In this document: piece by piece, positions 24,226 to 37,780 of the stretch
Position numbering within the stretch: the first letter of the stretch is position 1
Layout: each line of letters opens with the position of its first letter
NCBI GenBank assembly: GCA_028583605.1
Contig: CM053328.1
Coordinates: 15,311,107 to 15,375,106 of the forward strand
Source: Dastarcus helophoroides
Lineage: Eukaryota > Arthropoda > Insecta > Coleoptera > Bothrideridae
Length of the DNA stretch: 64,000 bases
Reading direction: 5' to 3'
The notes under the pieces: model-generated
Databases searched by the model: none
Told to the model about the DNA's origin: nothing
The model's input: only the letters and a program-made list of their open reading frames with translations
Made by a program: the position numbers and the translations under genes

Positions 24226-25326
24226 CGAGGGTAAATTAAATATGGACCGGAATTTGTTTTTAAAAATTTATTAGTAGAAGATACATATATGAAAGTTATT
24301 AACTAATTCTTCTAAATAACCTCCTGATTTTGTTATGCATTTGTCCCAACGGATTGGAAGTTTTTTAATGCCATCATCATAAAAAGAAGGGAGGTGTGTT
24401 TGCATTGCGCATAAATGTCTCAACAGCAGCATCATCATGGAATCGTTCGGCTCCTAGAGCTTGTTTCAGTGGCCCTAACATATGATAATCGCATGGTGAT
24501 AAATCGGAACTATAAGTTCTAATGTTGCCCAATGCATTTCCTCTAATTTTTGATGTGTCAGTTTGGCTGAGTGGGGGCGGGCATTGTCGTAAAGCAAAAT
24601 CTCATTTTTGACCGAAAATTCGCGCCTCTTCTGCCGATTCTGCCGTTTTGCTTCATCCAATAGCTAGCAGTAGTAGGCAGTATTAACCGTACGACGTTCA
24701 GGCAGAAAATCACATCTCCTTTAAAATCCCAAAATACTGTCGCAAGAACCTTTCCAGTTGATAGACGAGTTTCTCCACTCCATGCTTGATTGTTTAGATT
24801 CAGGGGTGTAATGGTGGACCAAATTTCATCACACGTAACGATACGTTGCAAAAAACCGTCACCTTTACGTTAAAGACGACCAAGATGGCGCTGACAAATC
24901 TCCAGACGTTGTTGTGTCTATTCTTCAGTCAAAAAACGAGGTACCCACCTGGCAGACATTTTTCGAAACCCCAGCTCATCTGTAATGATGGATTGAGCAC
25001 TTTCAAAGCTTATCCTTATCTGAGTTGCAATCTCGCCAACAGTTAAACGGCAATCACCTTCCAAAAGGCGTTGAACAGCGTTAATCATGTCCGCAGTCAC
25101 ACTGGTCCGAGGACGACGGGCATGGGGTTCATTTTCAAGTTGAGTTCATTCTTCCAAAAATGTTTTGTGCCATTCATACACTTGGCTTTACGTTTTCAGC
25201 GGCAATTCGCTTGAGCACAGGAAGTCACGTGATATCCCCACCTAACATGTCTAAGCGAAGGCGCACACTCCCGATGCCCTCATAGCGACATGATAGAAAT
25301 TCCGGTTCATATTAGATTTACCCTCG
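24226..25326 (-). mobile_element. Full-length but dead mariner element
   Basis: The ends are near-perfect inverted repeats of about 30 bp: left CGAGGGTAAATTAAATATGG, right its reverse complement with a few changes, both continuing to ACCGGAATTT. TA dinucleotides flank it (24224-24225 and 25327-25328), the expected mariner/Tc1 duplication. The length is 1101 bp, close to the usual 1.3 kb with some deletion. Confidence 0.85.
24370..25150 (-). pseudogene. Mariner transposase, frameshifted
   Basis: This is the DDE transposase of the enclosing mariner element. Reading from 25150 downward, the N-terminal helix-turn-helix region contains MINAVQRLLEGDCRLTVGEI and ends with a stop after FLTEE. The catalytic part resumes with VTCDEIW (first Asp) and LLYDNARPHSA (second Asp). 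After a frameshift it gives SDLSPCDYHMLGPLKQALG, whose CDYH Asp is the third, at a spacing compatible with DD34D. At least three frame breaks and a stop mean no functional enzyme is made. Confidence 0.8.
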
Positions 25327-25329
25327 TAG

Positions 25330-26595
25330 AATTTAAATAAGAAATTGTTAAACTTTCTTATTCGGGATTTTTGTACAGATTCGAAAATGTCTTTGAATGT
25401 CGACTTTCTCAAACTTTCCCATATAAAGTCTCACAACCTTTTATTTTTTTACTTGTAATTTTGAGTGTTTATCGAAAATTCGACTTTTTATCGAAATTTT
25501 GTTGATTTTGATTGAATTTGAAGGGAGGTTATTTTAAAGTGTGCAAAAGGATGGTTGATGGGCTCAGCAATAAAGTGAACAAGCGAACAAACGATTTATT
25601 TAGAAAGCGGAACTTGATTTACCGCAACGAAAATGACGCTTCTAAGCTAACACTTTTTTGATCTTGATTATTTAACTCTCGATGTGACTTGAACTATTAT
25701 TTTTATTAATATTAAGTAACGTTTCCTGTAACTAGTTTTTGAAAAAAAATATTGCATAATTTTCATTTATTAAGACAATTTAATGTTGTTATTTTTTTCA
25801 AAAAATTGATATGGAAGACGTTACTTAATAATAATTAATCACTTTTTTCACAAAAAATGCAAATCGATGCAGAAAAGATCAGTAAAATTAAAATTAACCA
25901 TTTTTTTCACATCAAAGTAAGCCCATATTAGAATTAAGGAAACTACAAAATCAAGTTTAGGTCAAATATTTTCGTCAACAAAAACTATATCCGCACGCAA
26001 CACTCAAATATTCGTTATTATTAATTTCCTTTTTAATTTATTTCATAGAAAATTTGTGCAAAAGATATTTTTAGAATTTTGTGAAAGACTGTTTATTTTT
26101 AAATTATCTTGTTGCATTTTTTTGAGCTGTTATCACAAATTCATTTAAAGTAAACACCCAGATTAGGATTTTGTTATTTACTTGGGTGACTACGACTTAC
26201 AAAAGTAATATGCTCTTATCTACATATTTTTATTTTGTTTATTGTGCTGATGCGGGGATTATTACGTGTTAAATTTTTAGAAAGAGTCTAAAATTCTAGT
26301 CGCAGTGGAAATTTGGAAAGAAAAACTGAGTATTTAAAAATTATTAAAATTTCGTCTTTATCTCAAAATTTCGATTTTTCCAGATATTATAGTTTTGAGT
26401 AAAAAGTCGAATGTATGAGATTTTGTCGACATTTCCGGTCTAAAAAAAATGTTAATCGATTTTTTTTCTAGACATTTTGTGTTAAAATACGAATTTCTTT
26501 TTTAAAAACTTAGTTTTTCGAAAATAAAATTTTTGCATTAAATTTGAAATTTGAGCTTGAAGTTTTTAAAATTCAAAAATTCCAGATATTATTTA
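25330..26595. repeat. Diverged satellite and AT-rich DNA
   Basis: TTCGAC/GTCGAA cores appear near 25370-25510 and 26290-26580. Between 25540 and 26270 the sequence is AT-rich without satellite or recognisable feature. Confidence 0.4.
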
Positions 26596-26596
26596 T

Positions 26597-26640
26597 AAAC
26601 TAGCTGATCTACACCTTCGTCCACGTGATAAGAGAGCAAG
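26597..26640. mobile_element. Possible RTE/SINE-like end
   Basis: AAACTAGCTGATCTACACCT followed by TCGTCCACG resembles the opening of a widespread insect retroposon family (ACTAGCTG...CTTCGTCCGCG). A tail-like match, CACACTTTCGCATTTATA with ATTAGTAAGGAT, occurs at about 29140-29173. They may be the two ends of one element filled with satellite, or two unrelated fragments. Confidence 0.3.
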
Positions 26641-27590
26641 AACTTTTAGGTTACCTTTTTGGAAATTCCGAATTTTTTTGAGGAATTTGATTTTTACTGG
26701 GAATGTGGAATTATGTTTTTTAAAAATTCCGACATTTTAAAATACCAACTTTTTTCAGAATGTCAACATTTTATCATTCAACTCCCAAAATTTCAAGTTT
26801 TTTTGAAATTTTAACTTAATTTGGAAAATTTCGACTTTTTTAGAAGTTTTTACTTTTTTTGAAAATTCCAGCTTTAAAATTATGATTTTTGGGTATATTA
26901 TGACTTTTTTTTAAAAACTTTTTATGATAACTTTTGTTTTTGTTAAAAAATTTCTTTTTTAAAAATTTGCTTTTCAATAGTTTAAATTTATAATATTTTG
27001 ACTTATTTCGGAGTTTTTGACTTTTGACTTTTTATCACATTTTTGACTATATTTTTAAAAAATTTGATCTTTTTTCAAAACTCCCATCAGTTATTGAAAA
27101 TTTTTGGAACGTTTTTTAAAATTTTGACTCGAAATTTCTAGTTATTTGTAAACCTCACTGTTTTTAAATTCGATTTTTATAAAACATTTCCATCTAAATT
27201 CGACCTTTTTTGTTAGTTTCATCTTTTCATCCTTTCGACTTTCAGAAAGTAACGATTTTTTTAAAATCTGACTTTTTTACTGAAAATCTCAACTTTTTTT
27301 AAACATTTCGACTTTATGTTTTGAAAATTTCGAATTTCCAATTTTCCATTTTTTTTAATTTCTACTTTTTCCAAATTTTAACTTGTTTTGTAAATTTAAA
27401 CTCTTTCACAATTTTGACTCTCTTTAAGATTTTGATACACTTTTTTTTTAATTTAGTTTTTTTTAAGCCCGATTCTGTTGAAATATTGCTTTATTGAAAA
27501 CCGTATTTTTAATTTCCACTTTTGTCCAAATTTTTTATTATTTCTCGAAGTTTTGACATTTTTTGGAAATTTCGACTTTTTTTTTAAAGT
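26640..27590 (-). repeat. Degenerate satellite block, minus orientation
   Basis: Dense TTTCGACTTT and AAATTTTGAC units. It grades into the longer tandem array that follows. Confidence 0.65.
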
Positions 27591-29010
27591 TTCGACTTTT
27601 ATATAGCAAATGGATTTTTTATTTAAAAATTTAAATAATTCGACTCTTTTTGAAAATTTTCATTTTTTTGAAAAATCAGATTTTTATCACAATTTCGATT
27701 TTTAAAATTTTCGAACTTTTTTTTTAGAATGTTTACTTTTTTTTGAAAATATTAACCTTTGGTCATCAAATTTGGGCTTTTTTGTAGGGTATGATTTTTT
27801 TCAAAATTTAAACTTTTCAAAATTTTAATTTTGTCTGAAAATTTTTAATTTTTTTCGAAATTTCAATGATATTTTCATTTGAAAAATTGGATTTTTCTCA
27901 AAATTTCGATTTTTTCGAACTTTTTTTAGAATTTTAACATTTCTGAAAATGTTAACCTTTTGTTATCAAATTTCGGCTTTAAGATATGATTCTTTTCAGA
28001 ATTTATATTTTTTTGAAAATTTTAATTTTGTGTGAAAATTTTCTCTTTTTTTTTTCAAAAATTTCGACTTTTTCTTGAAGTTTCAATTTTTACATAGCAA
28101 ATTGGTTTTTTATTTGAAAAATCCGACTATTTTTTGAAAATTTTCACTTTTTTGAAAGATTGAATTTTTATCACAATTCCGATTTTTAAAATTTTCGAAC
28201 TTTTTTTTAGAATGCTTACTTTTTCTGAAAATGTTAACCTTTTGTCATCAAATTTCGGCTTTAAGATATGATTCTTTTTAGAATTTATATTTTTTTAAAA
28301 ATTTTAATTTTGTGTGAAAATTTTCTTTTTTTTTTTCAAAAATTTCGACTTTTTCTAAGTTTCAACTTTTGCATAGCAAATTGGTTTTTTATTTAAAAAA
28401 TCCTACTTTTTTTTTGAAAAACTTTTTGAAAGATTGAATTTTTTGTCACAATTCCAATTTTTAAAATTTTCAAATTTTTTTTTTAGAATGTTTACTCTTT
28501 TTGAAAATGTTAACCTTTTGTCATCAAATTTCAGCTGTTTTTTAAGATATGATTTTTTAGAGAATTTAAACTTTCAAAATTTTAATTTTTTATGAAAATT
28601 TTTCAAGAATTTTTACCTTTTTACGAAATTTCGACTTTTATATAGTAAATGGTTTTTTTATTTGAAAAATTGAAAAATTCGAATTTTTTTAAAATTGCCT
28701 TTTTTTCAAAAATTGGTCTCTCAACATTTCGATTTTTTCGAACTTTTTTCAGAGTTTTCACTTTTCTGAAAATCTTCATCGTTTGTCATCAAATTTCGGC
28801 GTTTTTCTTAAGACATTATGACTTTTTAAAAATTTAAACTTTTTTCAAAATTGCAATTTTTGAAAATTTCCACTTTTTTAAATAAATTTCGACTCTTTCT
28901 CGAAGTTTTAACTGTTATGTAGTAAACTGGATTTTTTATTTATAAAATTTAAAAATTCGACTCACTGGTATTCTGAAAAATTGGATTTTTTTCAAAATTT
29001 CGATTTTTAA
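27590..29010 (-). repeat. Higher-order array of about 270-bp units
   Basis: A landmark reading ATAGCAAATTGGTTTTTTAT (variants) recurs at about 27603, 28093, 28372, 28640 and 28918. Each is followed by GATTTTTATCACAATTCCG-like and GTTAACCTTTTGTCATCAAA-like segments. The last three intervals are 266-280 bp. A further partial unit starts near 27875. The monomers are made of the short satellite, so this is a second-level amplification. Confidence 0.65.
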
Positions 29011-29139
29011 AATACATGAACTCCCGTCGTTGTGTCGCCATTGCGAAGCTTTGCATTTATTTACATAGAAATGTGTCGTGCTCGTGCTATATGCACGAGA
29101 GTAGAAAATCGAGAAAGTGCGCGAGATCTGGCAACACTA

Positions 29140-29175
29140 AAGCGGACAAACAGACAACCACACTTTCGCATTTAT
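29140..29175. mobile_element. Possible 3' end of an RTE/SINE-like retroposon
   Basis: CTTTCGCATTTATATATTAG followed by TAAGGAT resembles the 3' tail of common insect RTE-related retroposons. The upstream 29012-29140 is unusually GC-rich for the region and not satellite. No A-box/B-box or reverse transcriptase was seen. Confidence 0.3.
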
Positions 29176-30010
29176 ATATTAGTAAGGATTAAAAAATTAA
29201 ATTATAATTTCAAAAAAAAATCAAAATTTCGAGAAATAAATTAAGTTTTTACTATTATCTCTTTAAAAACATTTGTCAAAAGGTCGAGTTTTATCTCGAA
29301 ATACTGGTTTTGAATTGGGTATTTCGAGAAAAATTTCGATATTAAATTCGATATTCATTTTAATTTCGAAAAAACATTTTGCAAATTCTGTTTTCAAGTC
29401 TCAACTCGAAATTTTAGCTTTCAATTGGAAATTACGATGTTTAAGTAGAAAAGTCTTCGATGTTTAGGTTGAAAAAGTTTTTTTTAGATATTTGGAAGTT
29501 GTTTGTCCGAATATTAAATATTAAATAAATTTTTGATTCAACCAAAACAAAAATTTAATTTTAAGCTCAATATGTCGAGAAACATCTTTATAGACATTTC
29601 GAGGAGTTTTTAACTTTCGGCTTTAACTTTAAAAGGTTATTACAAAATTCAAATTAACGCTTTAAATTCTGAAAAAGTTCGAGATTTCTAAAAATATTGG
29701 CTAATCTTGCAATTTTATGTTTTTTATAAAAATTTTGAGCACAAAAATCGAAGTTTTCAATTTTTAAGTTGAAATTCAACAATTAATTCAGATTTTAAAT
29801 TGTTCAATTGTTCTTCGTTTTTTTAAAAGAATGACAAATTTTTAAAATAATTCAAGAATAAATTTCTAATATTTTGTAGAAATATCGAAATTTCGTTTTT
29901 TCCAATTCTTACTTTTTTCGAATTTTCGACTTTAATCCTAAAATTTAGATCTTAAACTTGAAATTCTCACATTTATTCTCATAATTTCTACTTTAATTTT
30001 GATAATTTTA
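29175..30010. repeat. Degenerate satellite, mixed orientation
   Basis: GTCGAAA/TTTCGAC units, plus-like until about 29760 and minus-like near 29880-30000. It lies directly upstream of the first recognised QPCT exon, so it is probably QPCT intron or promoter DNA. Confidence 0.5.
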
Positions 30011-30160
30011 CTCTTGAAATTAAAAAAAAGTTTAATCTCCACATTTTCAAAAGGAGACAAAATTTTGAAAATAAATGTGATTTCTAAACTTTCTTTCCCG
30101 ATTAACTTTTCCAAATATGCGGCTACTAACTATATTTTTTTATGAGAGTTGTCTTTGTAG

Positions 30161-31475
<1,315 letters not shown>

Positions 31476-31739
31476 CTTTAATTTTCTACTCTTAATACCC
31501 AGTATTTTCCAAATGTGATAAATTCTTTACTTGTTAACTCTCTATTTCTGTTTTTGATTAAAGCATTTTTAAAAGTGATTGATAATTCCGATTTTTTATT
31601 AATTTTGGATTTTATATCAGTAGGGATTCCTCCACTGAATCAGCAACTTTGGAAAAAGAATTGTGAAGTGCAGTTTCGGCCAAAGGACGTTTGGAAACAA
31701 AGTTATCAAGAATTGTTAATTTACTGTTTATAAAATTTT

Positions 31740-32400
31740 AAATATAACATAGACTTTTTTCATTCCTATTCATCCTTTGTTCTTTATAGAAGTTGTTAAA
31801 TTAAAAACCTATCTAAAATAAGGGTCCTTGTCAGTAGCGCCCAAATTTGAACAATGTACAAGAGTACGCAACATTGTGCAGCATTTTTAAGAGAAGAAAA
31901 AAATTCACAACCATCCAAATAGGGGGAGGTGGCATTTTTTATATTTTTGGTTAAATTCAGTTAATTGTCATTTACTGTCAATTTTGAGTGACTTAGAATT
32001 TGTAGTAAATTGTCTGAGGTGGCAAAAACTCCAAGTTACGTCACTGGCTAACAATCTTAGATAGGAAGATAAAGGAGCGGATAAAGGATTTCACTCAGGT
32101 GGGGACAATTTTTCCATGATTTTGGTTTCCCATGTTTACAAAAACAAGTTCAAAAATTGTTTATATTATCCCTTATCAAACAAAATACAATTAACTAGAA
32201 CTTCAAAACAAAATTGAACTAAAAACAAACACTTATTTTTGCCAAAAGGAAAACCGGCGTTGATTCGAAAAAAATATGAATTTATCAAGGTTTCAGTACA
32301 CGTTCAAAAACAACTAAAATAGCATTACAGTTAATTGAGTGGAGGAGGCGAGTTGTCGTTTCCTCTACACCAATATTATAACTACGAATACGTAAAACCG
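31740..32400. other. Intergenic DNA downstream of QPCT
   Basis: No gene seen. A possible short DNA element runs from CAGTAGCGCCC (31832) to GTTACGTCACTGG (about 32047), with weakly inverted ends. The rest is unique-looking AT-rich sequence. Confidence 0.3.
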
Positions 32401-33545
32401 GGATTAATTTAAGATTTTCCTTTTAGAAATTTCAAATTTTTCGTTGACTTTCTAGATTTTTTCTCATTTTATAGCCTAAACTTCAAATATTTACTTTTTT
32501 TTTAATTTCTCCATTCGAAATTCGATCATTAGCAATATTGCAGTTTTTATTTTATTCATATTATTTTACTGTTATGAAATACCGATTTTAAGCTTGCAGT
32601 TTTTTTACAAAATTTATCATGTTGATTTTTTAAAGAAATTACTATTTTTACATTAAAGTTCTTTTTTTCTTTAATTTCTCGTTTTTAAATTTGAAATATT
32701 GAAAATATTGACACATTTAGAATTTTCATATTTTCTACCAGTATTGACTTTGTTTTTAATATTGCCTTTTTTCTTACAAACTCAAGCATAATTTACATTT
32801 TTATATTTACTGTTTTTGTAAAATATTCATTTTAAATTCATACTTTAATTATTCTAGAAATTTTCAATTTTTTCAACATGTTGATTTTTTCTCGAAAATT
32901 CAGATATACTTAAACCTTCAAATTTAAGCTTTTTATTTCAAAATCAAAATTAGAGGTTTTTTTTGATAATATCTTGATTTTTTCTAAATTTTCCTTCTAA
33001 TCTGGAAATGTCGGTTTTTTTCTCAAAATGTTAAGTTTTTTAAAATTTAAATTATAGGATTTATTTTTGATCACTTAAAGTATTTTTTTCATAATTCACA
33101 TTTTCCATTTATATATCATCTCTTTATTTTTTTTTCGAAATTTCAACATAAATCTCAAAAGTTTGAATATTTTTTAACTTCCGAGAGAGTTTTAAAAAAC
33201 TTCAAGTTTTCGCTTTGACTTTTCTCTAAAAATTCCTACTTTGCGTTTACAATTTTTTCTATTTTCCCTAAAAATTCAATTACAAACTGCCATTTTCAAG
33301 AAAGTTGTCATTTTCTAAATTTCGAAATTTTGTCTTTCTCCTTGTTTCAGTTTTGATATTGGACTTCTGAGTTTTCCGCAATTAAGACTTGTTTCATACT
33401 TCAAGGTTTATTGTTTGAATTTTTTTTTTTTCGAATATTTAGTTTATCCGCGAATCGAATTTATTTCGAGGTTTTTCGAAGTTTTGTTCCTAATCTCAAC
33501 ATTTCGAATTTTCTCTTAAAACTTCTTCAGAGCCGCATTGTTAAG
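32400..33545 (-). repeat. Degenerate satellite block, minus orientation
   Basis: T-rich DNA with TTTCGA, AAATTTC and CTCGAAAATTC-type cores. No gene recognised. Confidence 0.6.
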
Positions 33546-33599
33546 TTGAGTAGCCGCTCTCCGAAAATTTAATTTTTTATTATTTCAAATTAGTGATTG

Positions 33600-33770
33600 T
33601 GCATCAAGCAAGATTTCTTATCTTGCTGTCTAACTTCTTGCATATTGTTTTGCCTTGCCGAGTAACAAGAAGTTGGTTTACTTCTTGTCTTGCCAATTTC
33701 TTGCATATTTAATTCTTGCCGTACTAGCAAGAGTTTTGCTTTTTCTTGTTGTTGCAGGTTTGTTTGTTTT
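33600..33770. repeat. CTTGC-rich patch with a hairpin
   Basis: TTCTTGC or TCTTGCC-type words occur repeatedly in both orientations within 170 bp. TTCTTGCATAT is repeated about 70 bp apart, and ACAAGAAGT / ACTTCTTGT forms a perfect 9-bp hairpin with a 6-nt loop (about 33666-33689). No protein is credible in either strand. Confidence 0.5.
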
Positions 33771-33829
33771 GCGTATAAGCAACAACAAAACAGATTCAGA
33801 ATTAATTGCGACACGAAAATTATTTCAAG

Positions 33830-34240
33830 GGTCTACATTCGAGAATAAAATTCAAATTTAGGAAAATTTCTAAATAAAGTCAATATTTTTGGAAACATTT
33901 TCTATAAAAAAATTCAAAATATAGGGTACGAACTCGGTACTTTAACATGAAGATGAAAGTTTTGATAAATAAACCTATAATTTATACAAAAAATTTAAAA
34001 AATCGAAATTCCGAAATTAAAATAAAATATAAGAACGTGCAGAAAACAGAAATTTAAAATTTCGAAGTAATAAGTTACCCTTTAGAGATTAAAGTGGATA
34101 TTAAAAAAAATATAGTAAATGAAAATTAAAAGTGCAAACTGAGAAATCCAATTTTGAAATAAACAAGAGAAACACACATAAACAGAAAAATTTATATAAT
34201 TGAAAAAGACAGAAAATATAAAATGTCGAGAAAAAAATAA
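33830..34240 (+). repeat. Degenerate satellite block, plus orientation
   Basis: A-rich DNA with TCGAAAT and AAAATTTCGA cores, ending at the left end of the pogo-like element. Confidence 0.5.
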
Positions 34241-34686
34241 CGTGGATAATTAAGGTAAAAGTACCTGTAGTCGGCACTGTTCCGGTAGTGGGTACTAGTG
34301 AAAGCTTATAATAAACGTTTGATCCTATGCATGGCATTCAAACCAACACGATTTTGTTCCATAAATCCCCTAGTTTCAACGGGTTGGACTACAACTTCCA
34401 CCCTGTATCATGGGCAGTGTGAGCATATACTTGAACTGTGGAAGTGTATAAGGAGCTAGGTGCAAAGTTTTGATCATCAGCGGAAGACCTTACGGTCTAT
34501 TTGGATTTATAAGCTTTTAATTGAACAATTAAGGCCTAAAGAATACTATTCCAATGCGCAAAATTTCATTTGATGTTGTTTTAATGTTTTTTTAACGTAT
34601 GCCCACTATTAGTTCAGAAAATTTCATGGTGTCTTTGGTGGGTACTAATGCCCACTACTGCCACTTTCAGGGTTTTGCAAGAATAC

Positions 34687-35048
34687 TGTTACGGGCTTAT
34701 CGGTTCGAATTGATTGTTAACACGTGAATTGAATAATACCTACTTTATTACCAAACTAAACTCGGAACACTACAACTGGATAATGAACTCACTGATTTAC
34801 TTCTAACTACTAACTTACTAATTACACTGACTGACTCTAACTAACTGATTCGAGGGAAAGGCGACCGCCTTATTTAGTTTTAGCTCCCAGGTTCTAGAAC
34901 TTTTTGGAAAATAAGGGCTTATCGTTGGCCGAAATTTCTGGAACGCTTATCTGGCGTTTGCTTCGTTATCGCCGCCGCTTTTCCCCTTATCAGATCTTTC
35001 TAGAAAATTTTCTCACGTACTAAATTCTACAATTTACATTTTGTTACA
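34687..35048 (-). mobile_element. Solo LTR (Ty3/Gypsy-like)
   Basis: It runs from TGTTACGGGC to TTTTGTTACA on the plus strand, with 4-bp duplications ATAC at 34683-34686 and 35049-35052. Motif order shared with the LTR at 9879 (GCGGCGGCGA, CAGTCAGT, AATTCACG) places its sense on the minus strand. Length 362 bp; no internal region remains. Confidence 0.8.
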
Positions 35049-35679
35049 ATACGTTTTTTAGGGGGACAATTAATTTCAATTTGTTATGTAAACACAGCCT
35101 GTTTTGGTCTTATTCGATTTTGATTACGGGAACCAGTAGTGGGAATGATGTTTTTCTTTTCACATTTGCCAAATATTTATCTGTTAACAGGGCATGAAAC
35201 CGTTGTAGACCGCTGAAATATAAGTCGAGCTAGTTTTTGTAGTCAGCTAACATCTTGTTCGTTTCTTTACTTTTTTTTAGATAACAGATAATATAGAAAA
35301 GGGGCCAAAATTTTGGATTATCCACAGGACACTATGGAAACGCTCTGCAAGGTGTTATAGTTAGTAATTTCTTTAGCAATTGCTGTTAAGAAATTTTGGG
35401 TGTCACGTATTTCATAACAAAAAAAAAATATGATACCCAATTGAGAAAAAAGTGGGACCAACTTCGACATTTGGCTTTGCAGAATAAAGTAGTTTAAGGG
35501 AATGGATTTTGTCAATGGCATAGGCTGGGCATCCTGTAGCTAAAGCTTAAGTTTTAGACAGCTTTCAACATGTAGTCAATTATTAGAAAGTAGAAAATTC
35601 TTTCACTAATGGTTATCCTGGATTAAGGAGTTTTTGAAAATAAATCCATCCATTGCAAAACTATAACTTAATCTTTTGC

Positions 35680-36020
35680 AACAGAAAGCTCAGACAGCGT
35701 CATTCAAGTGCAAGAAGTACAAGAGCCAATAGCAGAACAAGTACCCCAAGCATGTCAAATACATAGTCCACCGATCAGCAATGAACCAACCGCAACAGAA
35801 GTCATTATCTAAAAGCATTTAAGAGAGCGTTGGTGTTACTGGAGAGCCCAATAAAAAAAGAGTACCAAAGGAAGTGATACCCAGTGTAGTGACATCAAAA
35901 GCAACGGTAATCGTCCATGAGGACAAAGTTCAAAAGAAAAATCAGAAAAGCTAATATTAAACTGAAGAAACATGGCGAAAAAGAACTAGCCCAGAAAACG
36001 AAGTTCCAAGAAAGAGAAGA
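35680..36020 (+). pseudogene. Pogo/Tigger-type transposase C-terminal relic
   Basis: The plus strand reads a peptide with KKRVPKEVIPSVVTSKATV and a following lysine/glutamate-rich tail, broken by stops. Insect pogo-type transposases often end in a KRKxxLPSVISS-like motif followed by a charged tail, so this is probably the C-terminus of the enclosing element's transposase. No DDE catalytic residues could be read upstream. After the retroelement fragment an acidic peptide containing KWFAADSSDEF (36450-36490) may be its continuation. Confidence 0.4.
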
Positions 36021-36035
36021 AGGTAAGGGAGATGC

Positions 36036-36421
36036 TTGCAGGAACTAATAGGATTGATCCCCCCAAAGGCAACATTTTTGAGGCATACAAGAGAGGCTGA
36101 GGCAGCAAATTCCTGTGAGATCCAGCTTGACACAGTGAGGACTTCTGTCTACGGAGATTCTTTTTTCTATAGAACTTCCAAACTATGGAACTCATTATCG
36201 AACGGAATTTTCCCCAAAAATTACAACTATCCTTGTTTAAGAAGGCGGTTCATCGCCATTTGTCCTTGTTTCCGCATCCTACTCGTAGTGCTTTGGAGGC
36301 ATACTGGGGTTGCCCTTTGCGAGGGGAATTAAACTTTAAAAAAAGATACAAGTTATGGGAAGCCGGAGAAGGAAGGAAAAAAAATGAAAGGGCGGCAAAC
36401 AAACGAAAACAAGTACGATGA
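36036..36421 (+). pseudogene. Non-LTR retroelement pol C-terminal tail, frameshifted
   Basis: The first frame (36036-36245) contains RTSVYGDSFFYRTSKLWNSL, the R-T-x-x-Y-x-x-SFF-xRT-xxLWNSLP signature found after the reverse transcriptase of Jockey/CR1-type elements. A +1 shift then gives FPQKLQLSLFKKAVHRHLSL (36206-36265). The 3' end has a partner at 60239-60299. It is 5'-truncated with no RT domain, and it sits inside the pogo-like element. Confidence 0.6.
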
Positions 36422-37034
36422 TTTGGAAAATGATTTAAAACCAAAAGAGCAAGGTAAGTGGTTCGCAGCAGATAGTTCAGATGAGTTTCTAGGGCTAATA
36501 GTAATTCTGAAAGGGGCTAAGGTAAAGCTTTGTTTTTGTTTTGCTACATTTTGCTACTAAAAACTTCTAGGAAAAGCTGAAATTGGCACAAAAATCTCAA
36601 AATAGCAAAAAAGTTATGATTTGCAAATTTTCCTTTGTATTTTTCTGTTAATTAATTGTTTCTAAAAAAGTTTAGTGTATTTGACACATCGATGATGTTA
36701 AAGGTTCAGTACAAATAATCTCTTGTAATAGAAAATTGTCAACGATTATTTTTTTTTAGTTAAACAAAACGTGCCCATTACAGGAACAAGCAGGTGCTCA
36801 CTACTGAAAATTCCCTGCCCACTACCGATGCGTTTCATGACCTTCAAAAATGATTTTTTTTTCTATTTTTTATAAATGCAATCAAGTATTTTAACACAAC
36901 ATGAGTAAATAAGGTCAATAAAAGTCAGAAAACTTGAAGTCGCCGAAACAATTAAACTTTTAAGAGTTATACACAAAACAGTAAAAATTCGCCCTTAAAG
37001 TGCCTATTACCGGTGCATTTACCTTAAGTCCTAA

Positions 37035-37780
37035 TTTTAAGAAAAAGAAGAAGAAAAGAAGATGTTTAAAATCAAAATTTGAGAAAAAAAAGATGAAAGC
37101 GTAGATACAAGATTTTGAGAATAAACTCGACATTTATGGAAAAGAGTAAAAAATCAAAATACAAATCCGATCGCTTTTTTTGTATTAATTTTGAGTTTTT
37201 CTCAAAAATTTTCATTTTTTCTTAAAATTCTTAGTTTACATTTAAAAATTCTTACTATTTTTGATACTAAACTTGGAAAAAATCGAATTTTAAAAAATGT
37301 TTTTTTAAATTTCGAGAAAGTCTAAAATTCGGGATTAAATAAATTTAAAGAAAACGAACAATATTTCTAGAAAACTGAAGATTTCAAGTTTGAAGTCTAA
37401 ATTAATGAAAAACCTGAACATTAAAATTGAAAAGCCGAAATTTGGAGAAAAAAGATTAGATTGAGAATACTCGCAATTTCGAGAAAAACGCTGAATCTGG
37501 AAGAAAAAGAACAAAATCAAATTTAAAAAAGTTTGTGATTTTTTTTATACATTTTGGATTTTTTTAATTAAGATCTAGATTTTTCGTCTAAACATTTATC
37601 TGTATTTATACTTACGCTTTCAATTTTTATTATTTTCAAATTTTTAAGAATGAAGTCAACATTTCGAAAAAAATATGCCTGAATTAAAAAAAATGTTCTC
37701 GTATAGCTGAGAAAAGTCGTTTCGAATTTAAGGCCAAAATTTGAGAAAAAAAGTCAAATTTGAAATTTTCTGACATGGAA
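37035..37780 (+). repeat. Degenerate satellite block, plus orientation
   Basis: A-rich DNA with GAGAAAAA and TCGAAATTT-like cores. 37780-38187 is AT-rich with nothing recognised. Confidence 0.5.

Larger units (their letters stand above)
34254..37023 (+). mobile_element. Pogo-like DNA transposon relic, with nested insertions
   Basis: The left end GGTAAAAGTACCTGTAGTCG matches the right end, which reads GGTAAATGCACCGGTAATAG on the minus strand. TTAA flanks both ends (34250-34253 and 37024-37027), consistent with a TA target within TTAA, or with a piggyBac-type TTAA target. GCCCACTA/AGTGGGTACTA words recur inside both ends. The coding relic at 35690-36000 supports a pogo/Tigger origin. A solo LTR (34687-35048) and a retroelement tail (36036-36421) lie inside it. 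Confidence 0.65.

Noticed and set aside
31832..32048. hAT-like MITE from CAGTAGCGCC to GTCACTG
   Set aside because: End match is short and the 8-bp flanks do not agree; noted only as a possibility.
36250..36444. Minus-strand frame in the retroelement tail
   Set aside because: The plus strand carries the conserved SFFYRTSKLWNSL signature; the minus frame is its shadow.
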